DNA from: Bacteroidales bacterium
GTDB lineage: Bacteria > Bacteroidota > Bacteroidia > Bacteroidales > F082
Assembly (NCBI GenBank): GCA_021647205.1
Contig: JAKIVD010000011.1
Location: forward strand, 59,920 to 123,919
Direction: 5' to 3'
Length of the DNA stretch: 64,000 nucleotides
Under the pieces are notes generated by a model. It was not told where the DNA came from. It did no database searches and saw only the letters and a program-made list of their open reading frames with translations. Below, in pieces: positions 39,867 through 48,402 of this stretch (the first letter of the stretch is position 1; every line of letters starts with the position of its first letter). Both the position numbers and the translations under genes were made by a program.

Positions 39867-41183
39867 ATGCTCAACAAAATAATCGGAACCACAGGCACAC
39901 GGGTACTCAATGCCTTTTTCGCTGTCGTTATTTTATACCTGCTTGCCAACTACATTGGCAGTCAGGGTATGGGTGTGATTGCCCTGATTGTTCTGGGCAT
40001 CACCATTATTCAATTGGTAATCGACCTTGTTGCCGGCAGCGCCCTGATTTATTTTGCATCGCGAAGTAATTTGGGTCAGTTGATTTTTCCGGCTTATATC
40101 TGGATTGGTTTTGTGGTTGGCGTATTCTATTTACTTTACCTGGTTTTCGATGCCTGCTTCCCTGCACTAACCTCCATTGCCGTCCCCGATGGATATGCCG
40201 TTCACATACTTGCACTGGCCCTGTTAAGCGGTCTGATGGTAACACATTATAATTTGCTTTTGGGGAAAGAGCGCATCAAAACCTACAACATTTTATTTAC
40301 GGTTCAAATCACTGTGATGTTATCGGTTTTTATTTTCCAGCTTTTTGTGATGAAAAACACCCGCGTTGAAGCCTACCTGAGCGGATTGTATTTTGCTTAT
40401 GGTTTTGCAGCAATCGGTGGATTTTTTAGCGTTGTTTACAAAGCCGGCCGAATGACCCTTAAGGGATGGCAGAAAACAACGAAAAAAGTGTTGAAATATG
40501 GCCTTGTAACCCAAACGGCCAATATCCTAAACATCGTGAACAACCGGGGTAGTTTCTACATCATCACTCATTTTCTCGGGCTCGCATCGCTGGGTGTTTA
40601 CAATGCGGGGGTTCAGTTAACGGAAGGCCTGCGGGTTATCGGACAAAGTATTGCGGTGGTTCAGTTTTCAACAATTTCCAACACCAACGAACCTGAATAC
40701 GCTCGTACCCTTACCATCCGCCTGATGAAGCTTTCAGTCTTGCTAACGATGATGGCCCTTTTGGTGCTCCTCACTATCCCGGAACACATTTATTCCCTCT
40801 TGCTGACCAAAGATTTTTCAGGCGTAAAACCGGTAATTATTGCCCTGAGTCCTGGTGTGATGGCACTGGCCATCAACAATATCTTCAGTCATTATTTTTC
40901 GGGGATGGGCATGCCGAAAATTAATCTGCACGCAAAAATTACCGGTCTTGTTTTTACGCTTGTCTTACTTTTTATTTTGATTCCTGCTTTTGGAATCATC
41001 GGGGCGGCGGTTACCGCTTCGGTAAGCTACCTGGCTACTGTTGTTCACCAATACATCGTTTTCAAGAAACAAACGGGCACACGGTTTGTTGAATGGATAC
41101 CGGTTGTACAAGATTTCAGGGAATTTAAAACCATAATCCGGGAGGCATTAAAAAAGAAGCAAGAGGATGCAGATAAGCAATAA
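39867..41183 (+). CDS. Polysaccharide flippase-like transporter (MOP superfamily)
   Basis: 438 residues from the ATG at 39867; the earlier in-frame start lies upstream of the promoter's -7 element and is rejected. About twelve hydrophobic segments, with the N-terminal GTTGTRVLNAFFAVVILYLLANYIGSQGMGVIALIVLGITIIQL pattern of Wzx/RfbX-type oligosaccharide flippases. It moves lipid-linked oligosaccharides across the inner membrane. The next gene starts inside its last 17 bases, so the two are co-translated. Neighbouring glycosyltransferase and methyltransferase genes support a surface-glycan role. Confidence 0.85.
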   Translation: MLNKIIGTTGTRVLNAFFAVVILYLLANYIGSQGMGVIALIVLGITIIQLVIDLVAGSALIYFASRSNLGQLIFPAYIWIGFVVGVFYLLYLVFDACFPALTSIAVPDGYAVHILALALLSGLMVTHYNLLLGKERIKTYNILFTVQITVMLSVFIFQLFVMKNTRVEAYLSGLYFAYGFAAIGGFFSVVYKAGRMTLKGWQKTTKKVLKYGLVTQTANILNIVNNRGSFYIITHFLGLASLGVYNAGVQLTEGLRVIGQSIAVVQFSTISNTNEPEYARTLTIRLMKLSVLLTMMALLVLLTIPEHIYSLLLTKDFSGVKPVIIALSPGVMALAINNIFSHYFSGMGMPKINLHAKITGLVFTLVLLFILIPAFGIIGAAVTASVSYLATVVHQYIVFKKQTGTRFVEWIPVVQDFREFKTIIREALKKKQEDADKQ

Positions 41184-42066
41184 CACCAAAGGAATATTGT
41201 TGTCGATGGCCTCGGCACTGGCCTTGAGCAATGTGTATATTTTCTCAAAAGCCGCACTTCAGGAAATCCACCTGGCACAATTTGGCACCTACTGGTTTGG
41301 ACTGGGCATCATCTGGAACCTGCTGTTCATTCTTATTTTCAGAAGAAATATTGATTTCAGGGGGATTTCTAAAAAATCGTGGGGAGCGCTGGGCTTGATT
41401 GCCGTTTTGGAAATGATAGGCACGACCCTTTTTTTTCTGGCCATCAATACGGTCGAAAACCCGGCAGTGGTTTCCTTTCTGGCCAACATCAATCCATTGA
41501 TGGTTGGCCTGATGGGATTTTTATTACTGAAAGAACGGTTCAACCGCATCGAACTTTTTGGCATGGGCATCACCCTTTTGGGTGCTGTTTTGATTTCTTT
41601 TAAAAGCAAAGGAATTATTGGCAACTTGTGGCTTCCCGGTACTGAATACATTGTATTGGCCGGTGTTGCCTACGCTTTTTCAAATGTAGTGGCCAAAAAA
41701 CAAATCAAAAAAATCAACACTTCCATTTTGGCACTATCGAGGCTCATCCTGCTTTTTTTGCTGTCTTTCTTTTCCTTACTTTATCTGGAACTCCCCTTTA
41801 AAATTCCCCTGTCGGCTTTTGGTAATACCGCTTTCGGATCGGTATTGGGGCCCTTTCTTACCGCTACCCTGGGCTACCTTGCCCTGAAGCACATCGAAAT
41901 ATCCAAAGCTTCGATGGTAAGCAGTATAAGAAGCCTGTTTGTTTTGATTGGTGCCTACCTTTATTTTGGAAACCTTCCAACCGACATTCAAATTATTGGC
42001 GGTTTGCTGACCATGGGCGGGGTGGTGTTGATTTCGCTTGGCAAACTGAAGTTGAACAATAGATAA
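41167..42066 (+). CDS. EamA/DMT-family transporter
   Basis: 299 residues with ten hydrophobic segments arranged as two five-helix EamA halves. The ends of the halves are typical: NPLMVGLMGFLLLKERFNRIELFGMGITLLGAVLI and KASMVSSIRSLFVLIGAYLYFGNLPTDIQIIGGLLTMGGVVLISLG (pieces: LLKERF, GGLLTMGGVVL). Exports or imports small metabolites, amino acids or nucleotide sugars; the substrate is unknown. Translationally overlapped with the flippase gene by 17 bp. Confidence 0.88.
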   Translation: MQISNNTKGILLSMASALALSNVYIFSKAALQEIHLAQFGTYWFGLGIIWNLLFILIFRRNIDFRGISKKSWGALGLIAVLEMIGTTLFFLAINTVENPAVVSFLANINPLMVGLMGFLLLKERFNRIELFGMGITLLGAVLISFKSKGIIGNLWLPGTEYIVLAGVAYAFSNVVAKKQIKKINTSILALSRLILLFLLSFFSLLYLELPFKIPLSAFGNTAFGSVLGPFLTATLGYLALKHIEISKASMVSSIRSLFVLIGAYLYFGNLPTDIQIIGGLLTMGGVVLISLGKLKLNNR

Positions 42067-42095
42067 AACGGGCTGTCTCAAAGACAGCCCGCAGA
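42065..42095. terminator. Terminator between convergent genes
   Basis: CGGGCTGTCT (42069-42078) pairs perfectly with AGACAGCCCG (42082-42091) over ten bases with a three-base loop. On the minus strand it is followed by TTTT. It can end both the DMT-transporter and the FISUMP transcripts. Confidence 0.75.
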
Positions 42096-42129
42096 GCTTC
42101 CATACACGCAGCTGTTTTTTTAGAAATAA

Positions 42130-42999
42130 TTAATCTTTAATACAACGGACCGAAGAGCCATAACCTCTGTAGGTACCGTAGACTCCTGTACTGGTTCCTA
42201 TCTCAAGATAATATGAATAACTTCCGGTAATCTCACTCACCCAGTAATTACCAAAGGCACCAACTGAACCAATGTCTCCATTAATAACACTGCGATTACC
42301 GGCAAGGGTCAGCTTTAGGGCCGAGTTAAATGCACCATCTGCATCATTAGTAGACCAGCTAAAACGCTCGGCGTCCCATTCAGCTCTGGTCGGAATACGG
42401 TAACCCGATGGGCAAGGGTTATTCGTCCCCGACACTCCCTGCCATAAATTAACATTTTGTGGGTCTCGCCAGTCATAAGGCTGGTTTGTAACCATGATAA
42501 ATTTATCATGTCCCGGAATGTCAGACCCGCTTAATACAAGCGTTGTAGGACTGGTGCGAAGCTGGTGGCCATCGTCCAGCCTGCCCCATTGGTAGAGGTC
42601 ACCGTAGGCGGCAGTATCTCTGCTACTATCGGCAATATGCGAAGCGCCGAGATTTAGGGCCATCCAATACCTGCCTGTTGAAGGGTTGAATACAGTAGGG
42701 ACATTTGTTTCTGCAGGACCACCGAGCAGGTCTGTCCATTTAGTACCATTATATAATTGCAATTGCCCGTACGTACCACAATCTGTACAATACACGATTA
42801 ATGCTTGTCCCGGGTTGGGGATGGAATCCCTCTGCGACAATGTCATGCGCGGAGGCAGAAACCCCCCACTCGTAGAATTTAAATCCAAAATAGCCGAAGA
42901 ATCGGGGGGGGTACCATCTTTGTTGATGGCTACTTGCCCATACGTTGCACTAATTGCAACCATAAAGATTGCAACAAAAACTAATTTTGCTTCTCTCAT
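42130..42999 (-). CDS. FISUMP-domain exported protein
   Basis: 289 residues with a signal peptide (MREAKLVFVAIFMVAISATYGQ). The N-terminal part (VAINKDGTPPDSSAILDLNSTSGGFLPPRMT) is the conserved head of Bacteroidota surface proteins. The C-terminal half (GRYWMALNLGASHIA, AYGDLYQWGR, NPCPSGYRIPTRAEWDAE, YWVSEITGSYSYYLEIG, VRCIKD) is a Fibrobacter-succinogenes-major-paralogous (FISUMP) domain, related to formylglycine-enzyme-like lectin folds. No T9SS tail is present. Function unknown, probably surface-exposed. CAAAATTA at 43055-43062 (TAATTTTG on minus) is a likely promoter -7 element. Confidence 0.85.
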   Translation of the reverse strand: MREAKLVFVAIFMVAISATYGQVAINKDGTPPDSSAILDLNSTSGGFLPPRMTLSQRDSIPNPGQALIVYCTDCGTYGQLQLYNGTKWTDLLGGPAETNVPTVFNPSTGRYWMALNLGASHIADSSRDTAAYGDLYQWGRLDDGHQLRTSPTTLVLSGSDIPGHDKFIMVTNQPYDWRDPQNVNLWQGVSGTNNPCPSGYRIPTRAEWDAERFSWSTNDADGAFNSALKLTLAGNRSVINGDIGSVGAFGNYWVSEITGSYSYYLEIGTSTGVYGTYRGYGSSVRCIKD

Positions 43000-43283
43000 T
43001 TGCTTAACGTTTTAGATGAATATTTTACTTGTTGTTTTCAAAATTGTTTCGTTGCAAAATTAAATGTTTTTTTTTCAACCAATATTTTTTTATGAACAAT
43101 CCGGACTTACAGACTGTACTTAAGCCTTTTAACATCTTGTATCCGAGTTGTGCAAAAGTTTTCTTTTAGACAAAAAAAGAAAAGTTCTCACGGAAGAAAG
43201 AACAGGTTGATTTTGCACCTTGTCCGGATTTCAAAACCCGAAAAACTTTAGCAAAAAAGGTTTTATCTTTAGCACAAAAAATC

Positions 43284-43919
43284 ATGGAAGAAGCCAGGGT
43301 ATTTCTGAAAAAAATATTTGTAAACGAAGCATTGGTTGATGAATTGATGGCCGGTTCCCAAAAGGCAGAAATACCATCGCAACAAACGATACTTCGGGAA
43401 GGCGAGTACATCAAGGTCGTGCCCTTTGTTTTTGATGGCCGCATCAAGGTGATGCGGCAGGACGAATCGGGGAAGGAAGTTTTGCTGTACTACATCCGGC
43501 CGGGTGAAAGCTGTGCACTTTCCATCGCCGCAGGCTTAAACCACGAAAAAAGTGTGGCCTACGCCATTACCGACCGGCCCACGAGCATGCTGGCCATCCC
43601 CACAGAAACCCTGCGCGAAATGTTGCTGAAATTCCCACGGCTGAATGACTTTGTGCTGCATCTTTTCCATCAGCGGTTCAACGAGCTCATCCTTTTTATC
43701 GATGCTGTTTCTTTTAAAAATGTGGATTTTCGCCTGATCGTCAACCTGAAGAACAGGCAAAAGGAGTCGGCTTCCAACACCATTTGGGTTACCCACCAGC
43801 AACTGGCCAACGAACTGGGAACAGCCCGGGAGGTGGTTTCACGCCTTTTGAAGCAGTTGGAACGCGGGAAAAAGATCAGGAACCTGAGGGGAAAAATCGA
43901 GATAATTGCCCCTTTGTAA
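43284..43919 (+). CDS. Crp/Fnr-family transcription regulator
   Basis: 211 residues. Residues 1-125 form a cyclic-nucleotide-binding-like barrel (QQTILREGEYIKVVPFVFDGRIKVMRQDESGKEVLLYYIRPGE in pieces); the ligand-binding Arg-Ser/Thr of CRP is not evident, and no Fnr-type Cys cluster is seen (single Cys in GESCALS). The C-terminal winged helix has WVTHQQLANELGTAREVVSRLLKQLE as recognition helix. It probably senses a redox or gas signal, as related Bacteroidota proteins do; this is inference. The small membrane protein gene follows 68 bp later and is a likely target. Confidence 0.85.
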   Translation: MEEARVFLKKIFVNEALVDELMAGSQKAEIPSQQTILREGEYIKVVPFVFDGRIKVMRQDESGKEVLLYYIRPGESCALSIAAGLNHEKSVAYAITDRPTSMLAIPTETLREMLLKFPRLNDFVLHLFHQRFNELILFIDAVSFKNVDFRLIVNLKNRQKESASNTIWVTHQQLANELGTAREVVSRLLKQLERGKKIRNLRGKIEIIAPL

Positions 43920-43960
43920 CTTTTGTCACCAAGTTGAACCGATGCACTACTGTACTTTTG
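43916..43960 (+). promoter_or_regulatory. Dyad and promoter before the DUF2892 gene
   Basis: GTAACttttGTCAC (43916-43929), a symmetric GTnAC-N4-GTnAC dyad overlapping the regulator's stop codon, precedes TACTTTTG (43953-43960), which matches the -7 consensus TAnnTTTG. The dyad's size suits a Crp/Fnr-type site. Confidence 0.4.
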
Positions 43961-43987
43961 CCACATAAACATTAAAACTAAAATAAC

Positions 43988-44173
43988 ATGAAAAAAAATG
44001 TAGGCACAATTGACAAAGTCGTCCGTATTGTTGCAGCCATTATCATTGGCTCACTGGGGTATTACTATCAAAGCTGGTGGGGGCTACTCGCCATCATTCC
44101 ATTATTTACCGCTTTTGTCGGTTTCTGTCCCATTTGGACAATTTTTGGCTTCAGCACCAAAAGTAAAGAGTAG
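43988..44173 (+). CDS. DUF2892 (YgaP-like) small membrane protein
   Basis: 61 residues: MKKNVGTIDKVVRIVAAIIIGS is the DUF2892 head, followed by two close membrane helices and the CPIWTIFGFST tail with one Cys. In other bacteria the domain is found alone or fused to a rhodanese (E. coli YgaP), linked with sulfur or nitrosative chemistry. The pairing with the Crp/Fnr gene just upstream suggests regulated expression. Confidence 0.85.
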   Translation: MKKNVGTIDKVVRIVAAIIIGSLGYYYQSWWGLLAIIPLFTAFVGFCPIWTIFGFSTKSKE

Positions 44174-44365
44174 CTAATATTCCCATATTTTTCATCTGGA
44201 AAAAGAAAAACCGTTTTCTGTTGTTTTTTTCCATCAACGAGCCATTACTAAATCGCTGAATGCCTTTATTTAACAGGGTTTTCAACAAGTATTGTTTAAC
44301 AACTATTTTTCATTTTCCGCCATCTGATTACCGAACATTCTATTTTTGCACCAAATTGAGGTAAA

Positions 44366-46222
44366 ATGTCGGTTGACTACACAGATGACAGCATTCGATC
44401 GTTAGATTGGAAGGAACATATCCGGATGAGACCGGGCATGTACATCGGAAAACTGGGCGACGGAAGTTCGCACGATGATGGTATTTATGTTCTGATCAAG
44501 GAGGTGATAGACAACTCCATCGATGAATATGTGATGGGACACGGGAAAATCATCGAAGTCAGTGTGAATGAAAAGCAGGTGACCATCCGCGACTATGGAC
44601 GGGGCATGCCGCTGGGCAAAGTAAACGAATGTGTGAGCAAAATCAATACCGGCGCGAAATACGACTCAAAGGTCTTTAAAAAAGCAGTTGGGCTAAATGG
44701 TGTGGGTTCCAAGGCAGTGAATGCCCTCTCATCTTATTTCAAAGCACAATCCTTTCGCGAAGGCAAAACAAAACTTGTGGAGTACGAACGCGGCGTTTCG
44801 ACAACCGATGCCCCGCTTGCGGACAGCAACGAAAAGGAAGGCACACTGGTTTCGTTCATCCCCGACAGTGACATTTTTGGAAACTACCATTTTCTGTTTG
44901 AATACATTGAGGAAATGCTGTGGAATTATGTTTTCCTCAACAACGGGCTGACCATTGTTTTCAATGGCCAGAAATTTTTTGCCAAGAACGGGCTGCTTGA
45001 CCTGCTCGAACGCAACATTAATGGCAACGGGCCAGTGCTTTACCCCATCATTCACATCAAAGAAGGGGACTTTGAGTGCGCCTTCAGCCACAGTTCGCGT
45101 TCTTACAGCGAAGAGTATTTTTCCTTTGTCAATGGCCAACACACCACCTCGGGCGGAACCCACCAAAACGCTTTCCGCGAGGCCATTGTGAAAACCATCA
45201 GGGAGTTCTTCAACAAAGATTTTGAAACCAGCGACATCCGTAGTTCCATCATCGCGGCCATCAGTATTAAAATACAGGAACCTGTTTTTGAATCGCAAAC
45301 CAAGACCAAGCTGGGTTCGCAACATATTGAACCAAACGGCCAAAGTGTCCGCAATTATGTGAACGACATTGTAAAACGCAACCTCGACAATTACCTCCAC
45401 ATCAACAGCGAGACGGCAGAAGCCATCCACCGGAAAATATTGCAATCGGAAAAAGAACGGAAGGACATGGCCGGCATCAAAAAGCTGGCGCGGGAGAGCA
45501 TCAAAAAAGCCAGTCTGCACAACAAGAAACTCCGCGACTGCCGCGTTCATTTCAACACCAACAAGGAAGAGCGGCTCAACACCACACTTTTTATCACCGA
45601 GGGTGATTCGGCCAGCGGCTCCATCACCAAGTCGCGCGATGTGCGTACACAGGCTGTTTTCAGCCTGAAAGGCAAACCACTGAACAGCTACGGGCTGAGT
45701 AAAAAAATCGTTTACCAGAACGAGGAATTCAATCTCCTGCAAGCCGCCCTGAACATTGACGAAAGCCTCGAAAACCTGCGCTACAATAATGTGGTGGTTG
45801 CCACCGATGCCGATGTTGACGGCATGCACATCCGCTTGTTGCTGCTGACTTTCTTTCTCCAGTTTTATCCCGACCTGGTAAAAGCCGGGCATCTGTACAT
45901 CCTGCAAACACCGCTGTTCAGGGTACGTAACAAAAAAGAAACCATTTATTGCTACAACGAAGAAGAGCGTGTTCAGGCTATCCGCAAACTGAAATCCAAT
46001 CCGGAGATTACCCGCTTCAAAGGGCTGGGTGAAATTTCACCGGGGGAATTCAAATACTTTATCGGTTCCAATATGCGCCTCGATCCCGTCATTCTCCGCC
46101 GGGAGTCCTCCGTTGCTGAAACGCTCTCTTTTTACATGGGCAAAAACACCCCCGACCGGCAGCGGTTTATTATCGACAATTTACGCATCGAAGAAGATTT
46201 GGCCGTGGAAAAAGTGGCGTAG
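44366..46222 (+). CDS. parE: DNA topoisomerase IV subunit B
   Basis: 618 residues, the length of ParE rather than GyrB. GHKL ATPase: [90 protein letters not shown]-terminus [18 protein letters not shown]. It provides the ATPase half of the decatenating topoisomerase. In many Bacteroidota parC follows directly; here it does not. TATTTTTG at 44341-44348, 18 bp before the ATG, is its likely promoter -7 element. Confidence 0.95.
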   Translation: MSVDYTDDSIRSLDWKEHIRMRPGMYIGKLGDGSSHDDGIYVLIKEVIDNSIDEYVMGHGKIIEVSVNEKQVTIRDYGRGMPLGKVNECVSKINTGAKYDSKVFKKAVGLNGVGSKAVNALSSYFKAQSFREGKTKLVEYERGVSTTDAPLADSNEKEGTLVSFIPDSDIFGNYHFLFEYIEEMLWNYVFLNNGLTIVFNGQKFFAKNGLLDLLERNINGNGPVLYPIIHIKEGDFECAFSHSSRSYSEEYFSFVNGQHTTSGGTHQNAFREAIVKTIREFFNKDFETSDIRSSIIAAISIKIQEPVFESQTKTKLGSQHIEPNGQSVRNYVNDIVKRNLDNYLHINSETAEAIHRKILQSEKERKDMAGIKKLARESIKKASLHNKKLRDCRVHFNTNKEERLNTTLFITEGDSASGSITKSRDVRTQAVFSLKGKPLNSYGLSKKIVYQNEEFNLLQAALNIDESLENLRYNNVVVATDADVDGMHIRLLLLTFFLQFYPDLVKAGHLYILQTPLFRVRNKKETIYCYNEEERVQAIRKLKSNPEITRFKGLGEISPGEFKYFIGSNMRLDPVILRRESSVAETLSFYMGKNTPDRQRFIIDNLRIEEDLAVEKVA

Positions 46223-46282
46223 TTGGCTGGTTGGTCATTAGCTCAGCTGTCATTTGGCTGCGCCGGCATTGGTCGCGAAGAC

Positions 46283-46308
46283 CTTCCAGCGTTTGAAAAA
46301 CCTGGAAG
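46283..46308. repeat. CTTCCAG/CTGGAAG palindrome
   Basis: CTTCCAG (46283-46289) and CTGGAAG (46302-46308) flank a short AT-rich loop, preceded by GAAGAC. It is the only structure seen in the 46223-46448 gap and resembles the dispersed palindromes common in Bacteroidota intergenic DNA. Confidence 0.5.
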
Positions 46309-46448
46309 CATCTGTCAAGAATCCATAACGAATCTAAATAAGCCCATCCATTGCTGTATTTCCCCATAATGGCTTACATTCGGTCATTGTCCCCGAAAGG
46401 CATGCAACCTTTTTAAAAATGGTGCATCATCAGTATTGAAAGCACTTT

Positions 46449-47054
46449 ATGAAGTCAGAAGAAAAACTAACAGCAGGTTGTTTAAAACACAACCGTAAGG
46501 CTCAAAAGGCTTTGTATGAGAAATATGCCCCCGAAATGATGACTGTTTGTTTGAGATATTGTGGCGACAAGCCGACAGCCAAAGATGTGATGCAGGAAGG
46601 CTTTATCAGGGTTTATCAGCATATTGGCCAACTGAAAGACCCCACTAAGCTTAAAGCATGGATCAAGCAAACTATGGTGAATACGGTACTGATGAAGATG
46701 CGCAAAAAAGAATCGCTGGTTTTTTGCAGCGACGAAGTACTTGACACTTTTCAGGAAATAGAAGTTTTTGCCGACGAAACCTATCAATACAGCGACAACG
46801 ACCTGAAACAGATTTTCAGCGAAATGCCCAAAGGTTTCAAAGTCATCTTCAATATGTATGTGTTTGATGATTTCTCGCACCAGGAAATTGCTGACACGCT
46901 GAACATTTCGATAAACACTTCCAAATCCCAATTGTCGCGGGCACGGGCTTATCTCCGCAAAAAACTCAATGCCATCAAATCTGACTATTATGCCCAACCC
47001 AAAACACTGGGCCTGATTGGTAGCATGCTATGGATTTACAACCATATTTTTTAA
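46449..47054 (+). CDS. ECF-family RNA polymerase sigma factor
   Basis: 201 residues. Region 2 (ALYEKYAPEMMTVCLRYCGDKPTAKDVMQEGFIRVYQHIGQ) and region 4 (LKQIFSEMPKGFKVIFNMYVFDDFSHQEIADTLNISINTSKSQLSRARAYLRKKL) are joined by a short linker, the two-domain ECF layout. A C-terminal hydrophobic tail (LGLIGSMLWIYNHIF) is longer than usual. It redirects RNA polymerase to a set of promoters in response to an envelope signal. The following gene begins six bases after its stop codon and is its probable regulator. Confidence 0.9.
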   Translation: MKSEEKLTAGCLKHNRKAQKALYEKYAPEMMTVCLRYCGDKPTAKDVMQEGFIRVYQHIGQLKDPTKLKAWIKQTMVNTVLMKMRKKESLVFCSDEVLDTFQEIEVFADETYQYSDNDLKQIFSEMPKGFKVIFNMYVFDDFSHQEIADTLNISINTSKSQLSRARAYLRKKLNAIKSDYYAQPKTLGLIGSMLWIYNHIF

Positions 47055-47059
47055 GACGA

Positions 47060-48382
47060 ATGAAAAATAAACTCGAACATATCGACAAAATCTTTCTTGA
47101 GGGAGCAGAAAGCACAACGCAGTTCTCTGCAAAAAAAGGCTGGAGAACGATGAAAATAAGATTGTTGTTGAGCGAAATCATGGCCTTCAATTTTGTGAAT
47201 GTCAATTGGAATTACGTGGTTTATGCCGGAATTCTTCTCTTTTTATTTTCCTTCTCTTTCATTTATTTTAACCGGAATGAAATTATGCCACAGGAAATGA
47301 GCAAAACAATTTCTACTGAAACGGCATTCCCAAAAACAGAAAAAAACGACAATCGAACACCGCACCAAACTGCCCAAACTGAAACCCCTCAAATTAAGGG
47401 CCGTCCGGAGACCCCTCAAATTTCTCCTGCCAAAGCCAAGCCTGCGCTCCAAAATACAAAAAGCGTTTTCCACGGAAAACAGGAGCAAAAATATAGCAAA
47501 ACCAAACCGCCTTCGTACTTTGTTTCAGGAGCGCAGCTTATGAAAATGGTACAGCCGAAAAAATATGCCGGACAAATAAGCGGTTTTGATGAGCTACCCT
47601 TAGCTGCCACCCGTAATTCTCACCTGGCCGTTTCAGAAAAACTGAACGATGTAGTTGTTTATAAACAAGCCGAAAAACGTCCTTCCCGGTTTTCGTTGGG
47701 GACGAATGCAGGTTCCGTTTTCCTGCTCAACGAGTCCGCTTCGGCAGAAGAAATCCGGCAACCGCTTTGGTTTGGCGGGTTCAACTTCAGGTACAACAAA
47801 GCGCGTTTTTTTGTAGAAACTGCCATCGAATTCAGTGTTTATAAATCTGCTGTAAACTCCACTTACAGATACGATTCGCTGCTTGGAACCATTGCATCAT
47901 CCGGTTACGACATTGTTGAAGTAACAAATGATGCGGGTGAAATCGTACTCGAACGTCAATACCATAGTGAACTAATAACGGTTTACGACACCCTGAGTTC
48001 AAACGATGAAGTGACGATTACTGCCAATTCTTCCGTATTGTGCATTCCCCTGCGCATTGGCGCGAAAATATTCCAGACCGGCAGGTTTTACTCTGCAGTT
48101 TATGCCGGGGCAGTTTTTAAAATTCTACTTGTCAAAAACCAGTCGGCCCCCGGTTTTGGCAGTGACCACCGCCGGATTATCGAATATGAAACCATGCCGG
48201 TGGTGAATTACAATCCTGAATTCTACTTCCAGGGCGGATTGCTGTTTGGCTACGACATTTCAAAAAGTTTCAGTCTCGAAATCAGCGCTTCCTACAATCA
48301 TATTTTAGATGGAAATAGCACGAATCTGCAAATTTCAAAATCGAATATAAAAGCCGGTTTTGGTTTCAACTTCAAGTTTTAA
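47060..48382 (+). CDS. Putative anti-sigma-like protein with an outer-membrane barrel domain
   Basis: 440 residues from the ATG at 47060, six bases after the sigma-factor stop. Residues 1-50 form a short cytoplasmic segment (KLEHIDKIFLEGAE...KKGWRTMKIRLLL) like the heads of Bacteroidota sigma-linked membrane proteins; 51-70 is a membrane helix; 75-200 is a Pro/Thr/Gln/Lys-rich linker, long enough to cross the periplasm; ~205-440 alternates in the manner of an outer-membrane beta-barrel (FSLGTNAGSVFLLN ... SFSLEISASYNHIL ... KAGFGFNFKF) ending in Phe. No signal peptide precedes the barrel. Function is inferred from order and topology. Confidence 0.7.
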   Translation: MKNKLEHIDKIFLEGAESTTQFSAKKGWRTMKIRLLLSEIMAFNFVNVNWNYVVYAGILLFLFSFSFIYFNRNEIMPQEMSKTISTETAFPKTEKNDNRTPHQTAQTETPQIKGRPETPQISPAKAKPALQNTKSVFHGKQEQKYSKTKPPSYFVSGAQLMKMVQPKKYAGQISGFDELPLAATRNSHLAVSEKLNDVVVYKQAEKRPSRFSLGTNAGSVFLLNESASAEEIRQPLWFGGFNFRYNKARFFVETAIEFSVYKSAVNSTYRYDSLLGTIASSGYDIVEVTNDAGEIVLERQYHSELITVYDTLSSNDEVTITANSSVLCIPLRIGAKIFQTGRFYSAVYAGAVFKILLVKNQSAPGFGSDHRRIIEYETMPVVNYNPEFYFQGGLLFGYDISKSFSLEISASYNHILDGNSTNLQISKSNIKAGFGFNFKF

Positions 48383-48402
48383 ACTGGATAAACCTTAAAA
48401 AA

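Noticed and set aside
44729..45907. Minus-strand open frame of about 392 codons inside parE
   Set aside because: parE is unmistakable on the other strand with all its motifs; the antisense translation resembles nothing.
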